Shown: piece by piece, positions 37,101 through 52,100 of the stretch
How the letters are laid out: the number at the start of each line of letters is the position of its first letter
Position numbering within the stretch: the stretch's first letter is position 1
NCBI GenBank assembly: GCA_023101725.1
Contig: JALJCO010001348.1
Coordinates: 62,001-126,000 of the forward strand
DNA length: 64,000 nucleotides
Origin: Atherinomorus stipes
Lineage: Eukaryota > Chordata > Actinopteri > Atheriniformes > Atherinidae
Reading direction: 5' to 3'
Notes under the pieces: model-generated
The model's database searches: none
What the model saw: only the letters and a program-made list of their open reading frames with translations
What the model was told of the DNA's origin: nothing
Program-made: the position numbers and the translations under genes

Positions 37101-40100
37101 GGCTCGTCTCAGTTTAGCCAGAAAGCATCTTGATGATCCCCAAGACTTTTGGGAAAATACTCTGTGGACTGACGAGACAAAAGTGGAACTTTCTGGAAGG
37201 TGGAGGTCCCATTACATCTGGCGTAAAAGTAACACGGCATTTCAGAAAAGGAACATCATAGCAACAGTAAAATATGGTGGTGGTAGTGTGATGGTCTGGG
37301 GCTGTTTTGCTGCTTCAGGACCTGGAAGACTTGCTGTGGTAAATGGAACCATGAATTCTGCTTCTACCAAAAAATCCTGAAGGAGAACGTCCGGCCATCT
37401 GTTGGTGACCTCAAGCTGAAGCGCACTTGGGTTCTGCAGCAGAACAATGATCCAGAACACACCAGCAAGTCCACCTCTGAATGGCTTAAGAACAACAACA
37501 TGAAGACTTTGGAGTGGCCTAGTCAAAGCCCCCACCTGAATCCCATTGAGATGCTGTGGCATGACCTTAAAAAGGCGGTTCATGCTGGAAAAGCCTCCAA
37601 TGTGGCTGAATTACAACAATTCTGCAAAGATGAGTGGAACAAAATTCCTCCACAGCGCTGTAGAAGACTCACTGCCAGTTATCACAAACGCTTGATGCAG
37701 TTGTTGCTGCTAAGGTGGAACAAGCAGTTATTAGGTTTAGGGGAAGATCACTTTTTCACACACGGACATGGAGGGTTAGATTTCCCCCCTTAAAAGTAAA
37801 AATCTTCATTTAAAGGGACTTGAGGCAAAATTAAGAAACAAAACTCGCGACTGGCGCTTCAGGTAACTGCAGCCCCCACCAAGCCGTCACGGAGCACAAA
37901 CTGAAGCTATGATGCTGTTTATACGCTTTTTCTTCGTAGTTCCACGTTTTAGTGTCTTTCAGTTGATCTGGATCGTTTGCTGACGGCAGAATAATCCATA
38001 ATTATCGCTTACAGTGTTTGAATTTACCGCGACCGTCTTCTTCCTGGATCAAAACTGCGGATGTAGCGTTATTTAACGTCACGTCTGCAGGGCAGCGCGG
38101 GAAATTCAGACACCGAATTGCAGCTTTATGCAGCACACAGCCTGTTCAAGGCAACGGAGAGAAACATGGTGGAAACGTTCTTTTTGGTATTTAGCGCTTC
38201 ATCACCCGTTGCATGTTTTTTTTTAAATTCCTGCCTCTGGTCCCTTTAAAAACTGCATTTTGTGTTTACTTGTGTTATCTTTGTCTCACATTTAAATTTA
38301 TTTGATGATCTGAAACATATAAAAGTGACAAACGTAGAAAAAAATAAGAAATCAGGATGGAGACAAACACTTTTTCACAAAACTGTAGAGAAACTCATTC
38401 TGAAACTAAACTTCTGCTGGAAATAAAAATCTAAATTACAAAGTAAAACACACCAAACACACACATCCATGCGTGACAGGTGGGTTAACGAGGGTCCGGT
38501 GCTTGATCTCCCCGTCCGGCTCGTTCTGCTCCGGTTCTGCAGAACCGGCCGGGTTGTTAGTCAGAACCACATGCAGCTGCAGCACCAACGCCATGCCGGT
38601 GTTTGCCTGAGAGACTCTGAGGGAGCAGCCGGTCGTCATGGGGACGCTCGTCCTCCACGTCCTCCATCCTGAACACCCCCTCGTCTTCCTCGGGGGGGTA
38701 GACCACCACCTCCGGGATCCCCTGGCCCCCCGCCAGCCCCTCGGGAGCAGAGCTGCGACGTGGAGCGCCGTCAGAGGTGGGGAGGGGCGGGGCTGGGCGG
38801 GGCCGGCAGGGCACGGACATGTGGCGGCAGGGAGCGGGCGTGTCCTCGGGCAAGGAGGCGGGGCTTGAGAAGAAACGTCCGAACAGGACGGAGACACGCG
38901 GAGACGGGGGAGGGGTGGCGGAGTCGTACAAGGCCTCCGAGCGACGGAGGAGGGACAGGTGAGAGGAGGACAGCCCCTCCCCTGGGAGAGGAAGAGGAGG
39001 AAAGAAGGTGAGGAAGGTGAGGGATGCAAACACAGGAACACCAGGCGCTCGTTCACCGATCGATCAGACCGATCGATCACACCGATCGATCACACCGATC
39101 GATCACACCGATCACACCGATCGATCAGACCGATCGATCACACCGATCGATCACACCGATCGATCGCACCAATCAATCGCACCGATCACAGCGATCGATC
39201 AGACCGATCGATCGCACCGATCACACCGATCGATAACACCAATCAATCACACCGATCAATGAGACCAATAAAACAACACAAAAGGGGATACCGATGATAA
39301 GGATCACACCGATCACAGCGATCGATCGCACCAATCAATCGCACCAATCACACCGATCGATCAGACCGATCGATCACACCGATCGATAACACCAATCAAT
39401 CACACCGATAGATCACACCAATCACACCGATCAATCGCACCGATCACAGCGATCGATCGCAGCTGTCAGACTATGATCAATAGCATCAAGATTATTTCTT
39501 ATATTTTTAAACAGAATCTGCAACTCTGCAAACTGATGTTTACAACCACAACTCAGAACCAGACAGTTCCTAGTAGAACAAAATAGAACACGTTTACGTT
39601 CTAGTGGGAATAAAACACGTTTACGTTCTAGTGGGAATAAAACACGTTTACGTTCTAGTGGGAATAAAACACGTTTACGTTCTAGTGGGAATAAAACACG
39701 TTTACGTTCTAGTGGGAATAAAACACGTTTACGTTCTACTGGGAATAAAACACGTTTACGTTCTAGTGGGAATAAAACACGTTTACGTTCTAGTGGGAAT
39801 AAAACACGTTTACGTTCTAGTGGGAATAAAACACGTTTACGTTCTACTGGGAATAAAACACGTTTACGTTCTACTGGGAATAAAACACGTTTACGTTCTA
39901 GTGGGAATAAAACACGTTTACGTTCTAGTGGGAATAAAACACGTTTACGTTCTAGTGGGAATAAAACACGTTTACGTTCTAGTGGGAATAAAACACGTTT
40001 ACGTTCTAGTGGGAATAAAACACGTTTACGTTCTAGTGGGAATAAAACACGTTTACGTTCTAGTGGGAATAAAACACGTTTACGTTCTAGTGGGAATAAA

Positions 40101-43100
40101 ACACGTTTACGTTCTAGTGGGAATAAAACACGTTTACGTTCTAGTGGGAATAAAACACGTTTACGTTCTAGTGGGAATAAAACACGTTTACGTTCTAGTG
40201 GGAATAAAACACGTTTACGTTCTAGTGGGAATAAAACACGTTTACGTTCTAGTGGGAATAAAACACGTTTACGTTCTAGTGGGAATAAAACACGTTTACG
40301 TTCTAGTGGGAATAAAACACGTTTACGTTCTAGTGGGAATAAAACACGTTTACGATCTAGTGGGAATAAAACACATTTACGTTCTACTGGGAATAAAACA
40401 CGTTTACGTTCTAGTGGGAATAAAACACGTTTACGTTCTAGTGGGAATAAAACACGTTTACGTTCTACTGGGAATAAAACACGTTTACGTTCCAATGGGA
40501 ATAAAACACGTTTACGCTCTAGTGGGAATAAAACACGTTTACGTTCTAGCGGGAATAAAACACGTTTACGTTCTAGTGGGAATAAAACACGTTTCGTTCT
40601 AGTGGAAATAAAACACGTTTACGTTCTAGTGGAAATAAAACACGTTTACGTTCTAGTGGGAATAAAACACGTTTACGTTCTTGTGGAAATAAAACACGTT
40701 TATGTTCTAGTGGGAATAAAACACGTTTACGTTCTAGTGGGAATAAAACACGTTTACGTTCTAGTGGGAATAAAACACGTTTACGTTCTAGTGGGAATAA
40801 AACACGTTTACGTTCTAGTGGGAATAAAACACGTTTACGTTCTAGTGGGAATAAAACACGTTTACGTTCTAGTGGGAATAAAACACGTTTACGTTCTAGT
40901 GGGAATAAAACACGTTTACGTTCTACTGGGAATAAAACACGTTTACGTTCTGCTGGGAATAAAACACGTTACGTTTAATGGGAATAAAACACGTTAACGT
41001 TCCAGTGGGAATAAAACACGTTTACGTTCTAGTGGGAATAAAACACGTTTACGTTCCACTGGGAATAAAACACGTTTACGTTCTAGTGGGAATAAAACAC
41101 GTTTACGTTCTAGTGGGAATAAAACACGTTTACGTTCTTGTGGAAATAAAACACATTTATGTTCTTGCGGGAATAAAACACGTTTACGTTCTTGTGGGAA
41201 TAAAACACGTTTACGTTCTAGTGGGAAAAAAACACGTTTACGTTCTAGTGGGAATAAAACACGTTTACGTTCTAGTGGGAATAAAACACGTTTACGTTCT
41301 ACTGGGAATAAAACACGTTTACGTTCTAGTGGGAATAAAACACGTTTACGTTCTAGTGGGAATAAAACACGTTTACGTTCTAGTGGGAATAAAACACGTT
41401 TACGTTCCACATGGATATAAAACACGTTTACGTTCTAGTGGGAATAAAACACGTTGACGTTCTAGTGGGAATAAAACACGTTGACGTTCTACTGGGAATA
41501 AACACTTTTACGTTTTAGGGGAATAAAACACGTTTACGTTCTAGTGGGAATAGAAATTTCGTTCTGCTGAGAATAGAACACTTTCGTTTTACCGGGAATA
41601 GAACACGTTTCGTTCTCTGGGAATAGACCTTTCGTTCTGCTGAGAATAGAACACTTTTACGTTTTTGTGGGAATAGAACACGTTTACGTTCTAGTGGGAA
41701 TAAAACACGTTTACGTTCTACTGGGAATAAAACACGTTTTACGTTCTTGTGGGAATAAAACACGTTTACGTTCTAGTGGGAATAGAACAGGTTTACGTTC
41801 TGAGTGGGAATAAAACATGTTTACGTTCCACTGGGAATAAAACACGTTTACGTTCTACTGGGAATAGCATTTTCGTTCTAGTGGGAATAAAACACGTTTA
41901 CGTTCCAGTGGATATAAAACACGTTTACGTTCTAGTGGGAATAAAACACGTCGTTCCACTGGATATAAAACACGTTTACGTTCCACTGGGAATAAAACCA
42001 GTTTACGTTCTAGTGGGAATAAAACACGTTTCGTTCTAGTGGGAATAAAACACGTTTACGTTCCACTGGGATATAAAACACGTTTACGTTCCAGTGGGAA
42101 TAAAACACGTTTACGTTCTAGTGGGGAATAAAACACGTTCACGTTCTGGTGGAATAAAACACGTTTACGTTCTAGTGGGAATAAAACACGTTTACGTTCT
42201 AGTGGGAATAAAACACGTTTACGTTCTAGTGGGAATAAAACATGTTTACGTTCTGTGGGAATAAAACACGTTTACGTTCTAGTGGGAATAAAACACGTTG
42301 ACGTTCTAGTGGGAATAAAACACGTTTACGTTCTGGTGGGAATAAAACACGTTTATGTTCTAGTGGGAATAAAACACGTTTACGTTCTAGTGGGAATAAA
42401 ACACGTTTACGTTCTAGTGGGAATAAAACACGTTTACGTTCTACTGGGAATAGAACACGTTTACGTTTTACTGGGAATAGAACACGTTTACGTTCTACTG
42501 GGAATAGAACACGTTTCGTTCTCTGGAATAGACACTTCGTTTTACGGGAATAGAACACGTTTACGTTCTACTGGGAATAGAGCACGTTTACGTTCTAGTG
42601 GGAATAAAACACGTTTACGTTTTACCATGGAATAAAACACGTTTACGTTCTAGTGGGAATAAAACACGTTTACGTTCTAGTGGGAATAAAACACGTTTAC
42701 GTTCTAGTGGGAATAAAACACGTTTACGTTCTAGTGGGTATAAAACACGTTTACGTTCCACTGGGAATAAAACCCGTTTCGTTCTAGTGGGAATAAAACA
42801 CGTTTACGTTCTACTGGGAATAAAACACGTTTACGTTCTAGTGGGAATAAAACACGTTTACGTTCTAGTGGGAATAAAACACGTTTACGTTCTAGTGGGA
42901 ATAAAACACGTTTACGTTCCAGTGGGAATAAAACACGTTTACGTTCTAGTGGGAATAAAACACGTTTACGTCTGTGGGAATAAAAAGGCGAGTAGTGGGA
43001 ATAAAACAGTTAGGTTTTAGTGGGAATAAACACGCGTTAGTGGGAATTAAACACGCGTTCTACTGGGAATAGAACACTTTTACGCACTGAGAATAGAACA

Positions 43101-46100
43101 CTTTACGTACGGGAATAGAACACGTTACCTTAGTGGGAATAAACACGTCGTAGTGGGAATAAAACACGTTACGCTACTGGGAATAGAACACTTCGTTTTA
43201 GAGAATAGAACACTTTTCGTCGGGAATAGAAAGGTTTACGTTCCACTGGGAATAAACATGTTTACGTCCACTGGGAATAAACACGTTACGTTTCTGGGAA
43301 TAGCACGTCGTAGTGGGAAGAAGACCGTTCGCCACTGGATATAAAAACGTTTGAGGGGAATGAAACACGTCGTTCCACTGGATATAAACACGTTCGCCAC
43401 TGGGAATAAACAGTTTACGTTTAGTGGGAATAAAACACGTACGTCCACTGGATATAAAACACGTCGCTAGTGGAATAAAACACGTACGTAGTGGGAAGAA
43501 ACACGTTACGCTAGTGGGAATAAAACACGTCACGTAGTGGGAATAAACACGTCACGCTAGTGGGAATAAACACGTCACGTCTAGTGGAAGAAAACACTTT
43601 CACGTTCTAGTGGGAATAAAACATGTTTACGTTCTAGTGGGAATAAAACACGTTTACGTTCTAGTGGGAATAAAACACGTTTACGTTCTAGTGGAAATAA
43701 AACACGTTTACGTTATTGTGGGAATAAAAGATTAGTGGGAATAAAACCGTTTACGTTCTACTGAGAATAGAACACTTTTACGTTTTACCGGGAATAGAAA
43801 CGTTTCGTTCTGCTGGGAATGGAACACTTTTCGTTCTACTGAGAATAGAACACTTTTGTTCGGGAATAGAACACGTTTACGTTTACTGGGAATAGAACAT
43901 TTTAGTTCTGTGAGAATAAAACTCGTTTACCGGGAATAGAACACGTTTCGTTCTTGGGAATAGAACACTTTCGTTACGGGAATAGAACACGTTTATCTAG
44001 TGGGAATAAAACACGTTTACGTTCTAGTGGGAATAAAACGCGTTTCGTTCTACTGGGAATAGAACACTTTACGTTCTACTGAGAATAGAACACTTTTACG
44101 TTTACCGGGAATAGAACAGGTTTTACGTTCCACTGGGAATAAAACATGTTTACGTTCTACTGGGAATAGCACACGTTTTACGTTCTAGTGGGAATAAAAC
44201 ACGTTTACGTTCCACTGGGAATAAAACACGTTTACATTCTAGTGGGAATAAAACACGTTTACGTTCTACTGGGAATAAAACACGTTTACGCCACTGGAAT
44301 AAAAACACGTTTACGTTCTAGTGGGAATAAAACACGTTTACGTTCTTGTGGATATAAAACACGTTTACGTTCTTGCGGGAATAAAACACGTTTACGTTCT
44401 TGTGGGAATAAACACGTTTTACGTTCTAGTGGGAATAAAACACGTTTACGTTCCACTGGATATAAAACACGTTTACGTTCCAGTGGGAATAAAACACGTT
44501 TACGTTCTAGTGGGAATAAAACACGTTTCGTTCTAGTGGGAATAAAACACGTTCACGTTCTAGTGGGAATAAAACACGTTCACGTTCTAGTGGGAATAAA
44601 ACACGTTCACGTTCTAGTGGGAATAAAACACGTTCACGTTCTGAGTGGGAATAAAACACGTTCACGTTCTAGTGGGAATAAAACATGTTCACGTTCTGGT
44701 GGGAATAAAACACGTTTACGTTCTAGTGGGAATAAAACACGTTGACGTTCTAGTGGGAATAAAACACGTTTACGTTCTAGTGGAAATAAAACACGTTTAC
44801 GTTATTGTGGGAATAAAACACGTTTACCTTCTAGTGGGAATAGAACACGTTTACGTTCTACTGAGAATAGAACACTTTTACGTTTTACCGGGAATAGAAC
44901 ACGTTTACGTTCTACTGGGAATAGAACACTTTTACGTTCTACTGAGAATAGAACACTTTTACGTTTTACCGGGAATAGAACACGTTTACGTTCTAGTGGG
45001 AATAGAACACTTTTACGTTCCACTGAGAATAGAACACGTTTACGTTTTAGCGGGAATAGAACACGTTTACCTTCTAGTGGAAATAAAACACGTTTACGTT
45101 CTAGTGGGAATAAAACACGTTTACGTTCCACTGGATATAAAACACGTTTACGTTCTAGTGGGAATAAAACACGTTTACGTTCCACTGGATATAAAACACG
45201 TTTACGTTCTAGTGGGAATAAAACACGTTTACGTTCTAGTGGGAATAAAACACGTTTACGTTCTAGTGGGAATAAAACACGTTTACGTTCTAGTGGAATA
45301 AAACACGTTTACGTTCTACTGGGAATAAAACACGTTTATGTTCTAGTGGGAATAAAACACGTTTATGTACTAGTGGGAATAAAACACGTTTACGTTCTAG
45401 TGGGAATAAAATATGTTTACGTTCTAGTGGGGAATAAAACACGTTTACGTTCTAGTGGGAATAAAACACGTTTATGTTCCACTGGGAATAAAACACGTTT
45501 ATGTTCCGAATAAGATGGGAATAAAACATGTTTATGTCCACTGGGAATAAAACACGTTTACTTTCCACCGGGAATAAAACACGTTTACGTTCCAGTGGGA
45601 ATAAAATATGTTTACGTTCTACTGGGAATAGAACATGTTTACGTTCTAATAGAACATGGACAGATGAGATTGGGAGATCACAGTTCTGGTTTTATTTAGA
45701 TTTTACACGGAGGCCTGACGTGTTTAGAGCTGTGATTGTAAGATTGTAATAAGCCAACAGTCACAAGTTTGGAGAACCTCATTGAGGACGAGCAGCGTGA
45801 GGATTCCAGGATGAGACGTGGTGATGGACACGAGCAAGCTGCAGATGAAGGTTTAGTTAGTCTGCAGCTTCAGTCGTGTTACTTCAGAGTTCTGATCCGG
45901 TTGCTTTTGTTCTGGGGAGGAAAATGAGCGGCTGTTCCCAAACTTGTGACTCCTGCTGTAAATGTTAAAGAGTAAAGTATCACTTCACACAGTCAGCAGG
46001 TTTCAACATGACCGGCTCCAGGTTAGAGCAGAATCACAGCATTCCTCAGACGGCAGTTATCAGAGCGCGTCTGAAAGCGCTGACTGGCCACGCCATGGTC

Positions 46101-49100
46101 AGCTGGTTATTAACCAACGACTCAGCAGGTGGTCACGGCTGACCATCAGCAGAGTTTAAGTTCATCACCAGCCTTCCGTTAATGAAGAAAAGTCGATGCT
46201 GAGTCAGCACTTCAATCCCTTACGTCCGTTACCATGACTACACAATGCCATGCACCAATCAGAGACCCATCGCCTTGTCACCCTGTTACCTCAACCAATC
46301 AGTATGGACAGATTCTGAACTCTGCCCAGCAACAGATGACTGAACCCCCCCCAAAAAAAACAGCACTTTGACATGACAGAGAGAGAAACCAGGAAAGATT
46401 AGAAAATGATAAAAATAAACAAAAACAGTCAAAAAAGGAGCAGAAGAGTTGGAACTGTAAAAAACTGAGAATTATGAGGATCCAACATCTGTATCGACAT
46501 AAATGTCAATAAACGTCGATGCAAACACATCTGCAGGAGAAAAATCCGTACGAATACGAACCTGTACGAAACAGCAAACGAATGGACATCCGAACAGACA
46601 TCTAATGCTCGTACGCAAGAACAAAAATCCATACGACAAAACTACAGATGTCTGATATTATTGGCCTACCGATATCGTCTGACATCAACATTAAAATGTG
46701 ATATCGGAAAATATCGGTATTGGACCAATATTTTTCATTTATGAGAGCAGTCCAGCATTTAAGTCATACGACTGTAAAATGCTGGACTGCTGCTAATGGA
46801 ACGAAATCTTGCAAGATTTTGTTTGTAAAAATATCAATAAAGTGCCTTTTGATATCAATACAATATCACAACACATCATATTGTGATATTTCAGTGTAAA
46901 GGCACTTTCGTTCAGATATTTTCTGATATCACATTTTAACACCGACATTGGCCATTAAATATCGGTAGGCCGATAATATAGCAGATCTCTCGTCATATTG
47001 ATTCAGTGGAAAGCTGGAACCTGATAATTCTCACAGGATAAATCCTGGACTCTTCTGCTTCCTGTTGGATCGAAGAATCTGATCGTGCAGCGGATCAATA
47101 TTCAGATAGAGAAGGTCAGAATGACAAGAGCGCTGCAGCCTCACCGTTGCGTTCCAGTAAATGCGAGTCCGAGTGTTTCTTGCCTATGTCGGCGAAGGAG
47201 CGGACCAGCGGGATGCGATTGCTCAGCTTCTTCTCGTTCTGGTGGTGGTGACGCCGCAGCATGGCCTCCTTCACCTTCTCCCGGACGCCCTCCTCCAGCT
47301 GACCCGAGGCCAGCATGCTGTCGATCACCATGTCTGACGGAGGACACGGGCAGGTTATGAAGATTTTTATCCTTTCTGCTCCTTTTTATTTACATTTGAA
47401 ATCTTTGTTTTGTAAAGAATCAAAATAATTTAAAATATTCTTATAAAGAATTTTTCTTTTCTTTCATCTTTTTTGAGAAAATAAATGACAGTGAAAACCA
47501 GCTGCTCAGAGTTACGTCTTAAATTTGGAATAACTTTGAAGGATGATTAATATACGTAGACAGAAACGTGAACTTAGATTGCAGGAACTTCATTCTGATT
47601 GGCTGCTACCTTGGCCAGGTCTCTCTTGTAAAAGAGATGTATAATCTCAATGGGACCTCCTGGTTAAATAAAGGTGAAATAAAAAAAAAAAAACTTTATC
47701 TGCTGTACATGGAAACAACGTTAAAACAAATATGTTGACTTTTAAAGAAGTAGAAAACCGTCAAGTGTTTCACTGAATGGAGCTCTGAACCAACATCGAA
47801 GCTTCCAACAGTCATTCTGGTCTGCTTCCACGCACGGAGCTTCTACTCGTGCATAGACTTGTGCACGGAGCTTCTACCCGTGTAGGAGCTTCTACTCGTG
47901 TAGGAGCTTCTACTCGTGCGTAGACTTGTGCACGGAGCTTCTACTCGTGCGTAGACTTGTGCACGGAGCTTCTACTCGTGCATAGACTTGTGCACGGAGC
48001 TTCTACTCGTGCGTAGACTTGTGCACGGAGCTTCTACTCGTGCATAGACTTGTGCACGGAGCTTCTACTCGTGCATAGACTTGTGCACGGAGCTTCCACT
48101 CGTGCATAGACTTGTGCACGGAGCTTCTACTCATGCATAGACTTGTGCATGGAGCTTCTACTCGTGCATAGACTTGTGCACGGAGCTTCCACTCGTGCAT
48201 AGACTTGTGCACGGAGCTTCCACTCATGCATAGACTTGTGCACGGAGCTTCTACTCGTGCATAGACTTGTGCACGGAGCTTCTACTCGTGCATAGACTTG
48301 TGCACGGAGCTTCTACTCGTGCATAGACTTGTGCACGGAGCTTCTACTCATGCATAGACTTGTGCACGGTGCTTCTACTCGTGCATAGACTTGTGCACGG
48401 TGCTTCTACTCGTGCATAGACTTGTGCACGATGCTTCTACTCGTGCATAGACTTGTGCACGGAGCTTCTACTCATGTGTAGACTTGTGCACGGTGCTTCT
48501 ACTCGTGCATAGACTTGTGCACAGAGCTTCTACTCGTGCATAGACTTGTGCACGGAGCTTCTACTCATGCATAGACTTGTGCACGGTGCTTCTTCTCGTG
48601 CATAGACTTGTGCACGGTGCTTCTACTCGTGCATAGACTTGTGCACGATGCTTCTACTCGTGCATAGACTTGTGCACGGAGCTTCTACTCATGTGTAGAC
48701 TTGTGCACGGTGCTTCTACTCGTGCATAGACTTGTGCACGGTGCTTCTACTCGTGCATAGACTTGTGCACGGTGCTTCTACTCGTGCATAGACTTGTGCA
48801 CGGTGCTTCTACTCGTGCATAGACTTGTGCACGGTGCTTCTACTCGTGCATAGACTTGTGCACGGTGCTTCTACTCCTGCGTAGACTTGTGCACGGAGCT
48901 TCTACTCATGCATAGACTTGTGCACGGAGCTTCTACTCGTGCATAGACTTGTGCATGGCGCACGTGCACGGTTGTGCTGACCTGCGATCTCCTCGATGGT
49001 GCCGGCCCTCATGTCCAGCAGCACAGTGCCGTTCAGGATGCAGGAGCGCAGCTCGAACAGGCTGTGCAGGGACAGCGTGGCCACGTAGGGTTTACTCCAG

Positions 49101-52100
49101 CGCTCGCCGCCGTCTTCCACGTCCTCCTCGAACTTCAACCACCTGAAAACGACGACAGAACACGTCTCTGTGAAGCACGTTCTTTGGTTGGCTGCCAGGC
49201 TGCAGGGATGTCTGAGGTTTCCCGGCTCTGCTGAACTCCTCAGGCCGGCGACTATTAATAGAGCACAGCAGCAACTTGGCTTCAAACCGGGTTCATCGTA
49301 TTTACTCTGCAGTGGAAACACAAGCCTGCATGTTTGTCATGTTTGGTTAAGGTCATGCAACACCACATGATTCTCCCACTGGCCTGACGTGACGTTACGG
49401 TGATGAGGATCAGGAAAGTGAATCTGCGGAGGATGTTGACACGAACTGGATCTGCATAAACCAGGTTTATCCTGGGAGCTGAACTCTTTAAGCCAGGGCT
49501 GTCAAATTTGGGGCCTGGGGGCCAAAGTTGACCTGCAGGGGATTATTTTGGCCCGCTTCCCCCCCCCCCCAGAAATGTTCATTATTTTCAGCGATTCATT
49601 GTTGCACTTCCCTTTCTGACCACAAATTAATATTGCATTCCACCGGGGCAGGGTGGCGCTGGGGTTCGTCTATCAGATCAGATCTGGAAGCTCGTAATCA
49701 GATTATAAGTGAGAAGATGCTGTCGAAATATAAAACCTCAAACAAAGTAATGTGAAAAATAATGAACAAAATAAAGAATAGTGTTATTCATTTTCCACGT
49801 TACTTTTTAGAAGTAACGTAGTGTCATGAACTCTCACGGACGCGCTTTGCGGCAGCTAGATATTCTACTAAGCTCTAAAAATCTAGTAAATTATGTGGTT
49901 TCTGGAAAATTCTGGACGCTACCCACTCAGGACACTTGGATTACATTGGACGAGCAGTATGGAGGAATATTGACACGTTTTTGTGGACTTTTATGGACCT
50001 TTTTGGCTCAGACCCCGGTGAACTCCATTATATGAAAGTTGGAGGAAAACGACCCCCCCCCCTCCCACGGATCCCCGGCTGCATTTGAGACATTAAAAAA
50101 GTGCTCCAGAGTCTTGCTCAGCAGGAGGATGAGGAGAAGATGAAGGACCATCATTTTGTGGGTGTACTATTCCTTTAAGTTGTTGCTAACTGGTTTGATG
50201 TACATTTTTTTCAGAAAATGAAGTCATGAGCGTGAATCCGATCCAATAACGACCGCATGTGTTTAGAAGATCTAACCGCTCGTGTTAGCCGCTCTTTACA
50301 TAAAGTTGATCACCAAAACACGACTCACTTCTCTCAGATAAAACTTTTCCATATTTCCGGGTCAGCCAGCCGTGAAACATGGACAGACATCCCTGCTGGT
50401 GAAAGTTTTTCTCCCGTGTATGAAGACGGTTATTATGTATCTGATAGATCAGGGCTCTGATCTTTGGGCTTTCCACAATGGCTCTCAATAACTTGAACTA
50501 AAAATACCAAAGAAACAACTAATATTTTTAATATATACATAACACTTGTAGGTTTCAGCAGTGTTTTTGTGGAATAATTGTGTTGAATTTCCACAACATA
50601 ATGACACTGAAAATCCCCAATATTTTTTATATATTTTTTTGTCATTAGCATGGAAATTAGGGGCTTTTTTGCACTTCATTTCCCACAAATATCTACATTT
50701 TTATTTATCTTTTTAACCTTTCTTATGCTGTTAAGTTCCATTGAAAAAAATCTGATCTGAAAAAGTTTATGAATCAGATTTTTTTTTAAACTATATTTCA
50801 AGATCTAAAAGTAGAAATAAAACTGTGATTCCTTTAAAGTGATATTGTGCAACTTTTGGCCACTTTGGGCGCTAAACCTGTAACTTCCAACAGGCCACAC
50901 AACTGTTGCAAAATGAAACAGTCTCTGTCCACGTTTTGGAATCGTGTTTAGACCACTTTGATCAGCTGATAGTGAAGTCATGGAGTCTTAAAGCAAAGTG
51001 CTGCAGGTAAATGATCAATGAGAGACGGATCCACTCCTGCAGAGATATAATGTCTGGTTTTTGAGGAGGGCAGCCCCCTCAGAGCATTTTTATGGTGGGA
51101 CCAGAAGCCAATGATGTTGGAGATACAGACCGGACGTTGTCATTGGTTAACCCGGTGGTGCTGCAGATAAAAGCAGCGGCCAGCGGGTAAATTTTAAATT
51201 AATGGTGGCGTTATCGTATCAGGAGTCTCAGATATTTTGTACATGGTTGGTTTATGCGAGAAGGAACTGAAGCTCCGTCACACTTTGCCAATTAAACTAA
51301 ACTTAAAAACTAAATTAAACAGGAATAAAGAAAATGTTAAACTCAAATTTCTGACTGCGTTTTATTCATAGTACTTTTTACTTTTGATACTTAAGTACAG
51401 AAAATACTTGCAACTTTTCTACTTTTATACTACTAATCATAAAGCAGTATTTAAGAAAAAACATCCTGATATTCAGCCGGCTCAGCTGAAGCGGTTTAGA
51501 GAACCGGTCCTAAATGAGAGGGCCGGAAGCGTCCCGGATCCGGGAGTCCGGGTCCTACCTGGCCGTCTCCTTCCACTCCAGGACGTTCCCGTCTTTGAAG
51601 GCCAGCTCGTCCAGCTCGGTGAACAGGTCGTGGGGGATGTGCTCCTCGTCGTCGTCCTCCGTCCCCAGGATGAACTGGACCCTCTGGCTCGGCGTGTCTG
51701 TGGAGACCAAGACAGACTCGTCGTCACCGCCGCCACCGGTTCCGACCGGTTTCACCCGGACGAATACCGACCGTAGGACGGCGACTCCCGGCCGTCCTCC
51801 CTGTCCGAGCGGTCCCTCCGCTTCCGGTGATGCCGGTGTCCTCGGTGGCGGTGCCGCCTCCGGCTCTGGCGGCCCAGCGGGACGTGGACGCCGACGTAGA
51901 CGGCTCTGTGACCTGAGCCGGAGACAGATTTTAAATATCAATATGATGTCAAACACAATATTGGTCTTTTACCAATGAAATCTCATGAGATTTCACGAAA
52001 ACCCGTGAGATTTTGTAACAGAACGACGAAATCTTGCGAGATCTTCAGTGAAACTAACAAGCAGAAGTCAGAGATCAGGAAGGAAGAAAACACTTTTTTA

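Larger units (their letters stand above)
36342..38387 (+). mobile_element. Tc1-like DNA transposon, defective, with about 200-bp terminal inverted repeats
   Basis: The left end (AGTTCTGTGAAAAAGTGTTT) and right end (AACACTTTTTCACAAAACTG) are inverted, and similarity continues inward for about 150-200 bp. It holds a transposase gene at 36,714-37,793. The right terminal repeat is split by a 432-bp insert at 37,814. It lies within the slc4a7 intron between exons 6 and 7. Confidence 0.9.

Noticed and set aside
36714..37793. Active Tc1-like transposase
   Set aside because: An in-frame stop near 36,852 and at least two frameshifts disrupt it, although the DDE motifs remain readable.
39055..39464. 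Replication origin or protein-binding CGATCG array
   Set aside because: Only a simple repeat with irregular spacing. Nothing nearby supports a function.
39431..41457. Long frames on both strands (ERKRVLFPL and GIKHVYVLV repeats)
   Set aside because: Products of the 27-bp array. Mirrored openness on both strands shows repeat structure, not coding.
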